Origin: Bacteroidota bacterium
Lineage (GTDB): Bacteria > Bacteroidota > Bacteroidia > Bacteroidales > Lentimicrobiaceae
Assembly (NCBI GenBank): GCA_023434665.1
Contig: JAEYSM010000028.1
Location: 35,294-99,293 of the forward strand
Reading direction: 5' to 3'
DNA length: 64,000 bases
Shown: positions 61,357-64,000 of the stretch, one piece after another
Position numbering within the stretch: the first letter of the stretch is position 1
Layout of the letters: each line of letters begins with the position of its first letter
Translations under genes and position numbers: made by a program
Notes under the pieces: generated by a model
The model's input: the letters and a program-made list of their open reading frames with translations, nothing else
Database searches by the model: none
What the model was told of the DNA's origin: nothing

Positions 61357-62628
61357 ATGAAAAAGTTTTTACTACTAATTGCATTTATAACCACCTTTCA
61401 GGCCAGTGCCCAGGACTCACTTATAGTATTGCACTATAACCTGTTAAATTTTGGAAATTATACAAGCTATTGTAATAATTCTAATAATAACCACCTCACC
61501 AAAGAAGGTTACCTGAAGACAATTCTTAAATATTCCAGACCGGATATTTTCACTGTCAATGAAATAAGTCGTATTAGCTCGTATCATGACAGAATCCTGA
61601 ACAACGTTCTAAATTCTACAGTCGAGGGTAAATGGTACAAAAGAGCTGCTTCTACAAATATTGCCGGCTCCGACCTGCTGAATATGATTTATTACGATAC
61701 AACAAAACTTGCCTTAAAAGCTTCACGTGTCCTTCAATCCTACGTAAGAGATGTAAATCTCTACACCTTATACTACAAATCAATACCTACAACAGGTGAC
61801 ACTATATTTATTAATTGCATTGTAGCTCATCTTAAAGCCGGCAGTGATGTGAGTGATGAGATTTCGCGGGCCACAATGGCTGATAATATCATCAGCAGAT
61901 TAGAAAATTCAGAATTGCCCGGTAATTATTTATTAATGGGTGATTTTAATTTATATACGGCTCAGGAAGATGCTTATCAGATATTGACAAGAGGATCAGT
62001 AATGTTTCCGTTCTACGACCCTGTTATGGCTGAAGGCTCATGGAATAATAATTCTCAGTTCTCTCATGTACATACGCAATCTGTTAGTTCAACAGGTAAT
62101 GGTTGTCAATCAGGCGGAGGAATGGATGATAGATTTGATTTTATTCTTGCTTCTTCCCAAATAATGAATGGACATGAAGGACTCAGATATAAACAGGGTA
62201 GCTATAAAGCAATAGGACAGGATGGAAAGCACTTTAATCAATCAATTACGAATCTTCCAAACAATTCAGTACCGACAGATATTCTGAATGCACTAGGTAA
62301 GAACTCTGATCACTTACCTGTCCAACTTGTTCTTGAAGTCCAGACCGAAGCTCCGGGTGCAATTGATGACAGACAATTTATTCACGAGGCATATTTAAGA
62401 TTAATCTCGGATGATGAAGCACAGATTACATTAAGCTCATCGATCAATTCATTGATAGATATTTCACTATTTAATCTGGCCGGACAATTAGTTTACAACA
62501 GTTCATGTACTATAATACCGGGAACTAATCAAATTACCATCCCACTTCATAAATCCAGAGCCGGGTTTTATCTCTTGAATATACGGGGATACAAAGGTGA
62601 GACAATCACGCTGAAGTTGATAAAATAA
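61357..62628 (+). CDS. Secreted endonuclease/exonuclease/phosphatase-family protein with T9SS type A domain
   Basis: 423 residues from ATG 61357, before a signal peptide (cleavage after ASAQ). EEP-superfamily core: LLNFGNY, FTVNEI, IVAHLKAGSD, LLMGDFNLY, and SDHLPVQLVL with the catalytic His. The last ~80 residues are a type A T9SS sorting domain (SLIDISLFNLAGQLVY, SRAGFYLLNI, ETITLKLI). Extracellular nuclease or phosphodiesterase. Starts 23 bases after gatD and could share its transcript. Confidence 0.88.
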   Translation: MKKFLLLIAFITTFQASAQDSLIVLHYNLLNFGNYTSYCNNSNNNHLTKEGYLKTILKYSRPDIFTVNEISRISSYHDRILNNVLNSTVEGKWYKRAASTNIAGSDLLNMIYYDTTKLALKASRVLQSYVRDVNLYTLYYKSIPTTGDTIFINCIVAHLKAGSDVSDEISRATMADNIISRLENSELPGNYLLMGDFNLYTAQEDAYQILTRGSVMFPFYDPVMAEGSWNNNSQFSHVHTQSVSSTGNGCQSGGGMDDRFDFILASSQIMNGHEGLRYKQGSYKAIGQDGKHFNQSITNLPNNSVPTDILNALGKNSDHLPVQLVLEVQTEAPGAIDDRQFIHEAYLRLISDDEAQITLSSSINSLIDISLFNLAGQLVYNSSCTIIPGTNQITIPLHKSRAGFYLLNIRGYKGETITLKLIK

Positions 62629-62680
62629 TAGACTGTAATAGGACTTAACTTAATCAATTAATCAATTACCGATTTTAGAA

Positions 62681-63850
62681 TCAATGATTCAGTAAGGAAT
62701 TATAAATGGATTTATAGATCTCCACCCCTGTTTCAATTATATCATTCGGAAAGTCGTAATGGGGATTATGCAGATTAGGGGTATCAATTCCTGAACCCAA
62801 TCCAAAAAGAGCTGATTTAACGCCACCCGATTCATTCAGACCTTCACTCTCGTCATACGTAAAATCCTTACTATAATGCCCAAAATCTTCTGACCATTTA
62901 AAAGGTTCAGTTACCTCAATCAACTCCCTTCCTGTAATACCTGCAGCTTTTTCAATAATTCTCACAGCTTCCTTATCATTTATCGTTGCCGGGAATTGTT
63001 CCACAATTTCAGTTATGACCCTGATATTTTTCCCATTACATTTTTTATCAATCAGAGAAATAACTCTGTTAGAAAGTTCATCGAGATTTTGATTGGTATA
63101 AGCTCTCAATGTTATGAGGACTTGTGCCTTTCCAGGACTTATTCCAAAAGAATAAGAACCAAGATTCGCATGAGTTACAGTGCATAGAGAATAATCATTA
63201 GCTAAAGGATCAGGATTAGCTAAAATGGGCAATTCGCTAATCAATTCGGCCATCATTTCAGCGGGACTTTCACCCTTTTCAGGTTCAGATGCATGCGATT
63301 CAACACCTTGTAAGTTTATGATAATTCCATGAGAAGCGCATGCAAAGTAGCCCGATCTCGTGATTATTGAATTTTTGGGAAAACCAGGCAAATTATGAAG
63401 AGCAAAAATATAATCTGGGTTAAGACTGGAATAGATAGTATCATTTAAGATTGCTATAGCCCCCTCTCCTGTTTCTTCAGCCGGTTGGAATAGCAGTATT
63501 GCTTTACCGATGAGTGGTCTGGAATTTGCCACGTATTCACCAAAAGCAGCCAGGATAGTTGAGTGTCCATCATGACCGCATTTATGAGAAACACCATTGT
63601 TTACTGAAGCATAAAAGAGGTTATTTTCTTCAGCAACCGGGAGAGCGTCCAATTCAGAGCGAAAGGCAATAACCGGGCCTTTCCGGGAGGCTTCAAAGAC
63701 AGCAATTACGCCATGACCACCAACGTTTTTGTAAAGATGATCAGGAGCAAGCGACTTGAGGAATTTATAAATAAAATTAGCTGAATTTTCTTCCTTTCCT
63801 GATAATTCAGCTATGGAATGGAGATGATGACGAAAGTTAGCGAAGTTCAT
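62681..63850 (-). CDS. M20-family amidohydrolase
   Basis: 389 residues. Zinc site: HKCGHDGHSTILAAF, PAEETGEGA, and ASHASEPEKGESPAEM in the dimerisation domain, with HNPHYDFPND near the end. Hippurate hydrolase/IAA-amino-acid hydrolase-type, removing acyl groups from N-acyl amino acids. No signal peptide. Alone on its strand, just downstream of the rRNA terminator. Confidence 0.9.
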   Translation of the reverse strand: MNFANFRHHLHSIAELSGKEENSANFIYKFLKSLAPDHLYKNVGGHGVIAVFEASRKGPVIAFRSELDALPVAEENNLFYASVNNGVSHKCGHDGHSTILAAFGEYVANSRPLIGKAILLFQPAEETGEGAIAILNDTIYSSLNPDYIFALHNLPGFPKNSIITRSGYFACASHGIIINLQGVESHASEPEKGESPAEMMAELISELPILANPDPLANDYSLCTVTHANLGSYSFGISPGKAQVLITLRAYTNQNLDELSNRVISLIDKKCNGKNIRVITEIVEQFPATINDKEAVRIIEKAAGITGRELIEVTEPFKWSEDFGHYSKDFTYDESEGLNESGGVKSALFGLGSGIDTPNLHNPHYDFPNDIIETGVEIYKSIYNSLLNH

Positions 63851-63881
63851 AAAACAAAATTATAAACAAACTAAAAACAAC

Positions 63882-63907
63882 AAAGGCTGCCCAATGAGGC
63901 AGCCTTT
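63882..63907 (-). terminator. Terminator of the rRNA operon
   Basis: 10-bp stem AAAGGCTGCC / GGCAGCCTTT with a 6-base loop, just behind the 5S gene on the minus strand, followed by TGTTGTTTTTAG. Confidence 0.8.
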
Positions 63908-63916
63908 GTGTTAAAA

Positions 63917-64000
<84 letters not shown>

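Overview
This window is a low-GC chromosomal segment of a Bacteroidota bacterium, most likely Bacteroidales-like. The evidence is lineage-typical gene families (CHU_C and type A T9SS sorting domains, PorT-like outer-membrane barrels, DUF4271, GIN/DUF2807, an LptD-like protein with OstA), the TTTG / TAnnTTTG promoter signature before several genes, and almost no Shine-Dalgarno sequences. It looks like core chromosome: there is no insertion sequence, phage, integrase, CRISPR array or tRNA gene. It ends inside a 5S rRNA gene, so an rRNA operon lies beyond the right edge.

Layout. 1-2.2 kb: end of a large T9SS-exported surface protein. 2.3-5.3 kb: gap and lepA, divergent. 5.4-7.6 kb: histidine kinase and PAS/LuxR response regulator. 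7.7-11.1 kb: ECF sigma factor, membrane anti-sigma candidate and GIN-domain surface protein, with two similar ECF-type promoters. 11.2-15.3 kb: yebC, then a pta-hbd-ackA operon on the minus strand. 15.4-23.2 kb: envelope block (OstA/LptA-like, DUF389 membrane protein, MCE/MlaD-like, amidase, LptD-like). 23.3-30.3 kb: ClC channel/antiporter, PAP2 phosphatase, small GNAT, hybrid histidine kinase and an NtrC-type regulator. 30.4-33 kb: beta-mannosidase. 33-42.1 kb: barrel protein, an NHEJ operon (Ku, LigD, histidine kinase) and a run of small envelope/stress genes (50-aa membrane protein, barrel, OmpA lipoprotein, M48 lipoprotein, small anchored protein). 42.1-47.6 kb: dense minus-strand operon (thioredoxin-like, panC, panD, flippase-like, hldE-type adenylyltransferase, radA, cvfB). 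47.9-50.7 kb: flavodoxin, M28 peptidase, GtrA. 50.7-57.9 kb: long minus-strand run (DUF4271, hemD, rnpA, yidD, S41 protease, O-antigen ligase, cdd, ChaN-like). 58-61.3 kb: gatE and gatD. 61.3-63.9 kb: T9SS nuclease and M20 amidohydrolase, then the rRNA terminator and 5S.

The most unusual content is the gatE-gatD pair. These encode the archaeal-type Glu-tRNA(Gln) amidotransferase, here behind a textbook Bacteroidota promoter, which suggests an old and fully integrated inter-domain transfer. Other points of interest are the two-promoter ECF module with a periodic GIN protein, the NHEJ operon carrying a soluble histidine kinase, and several unexplained palindromic intergenic elements.
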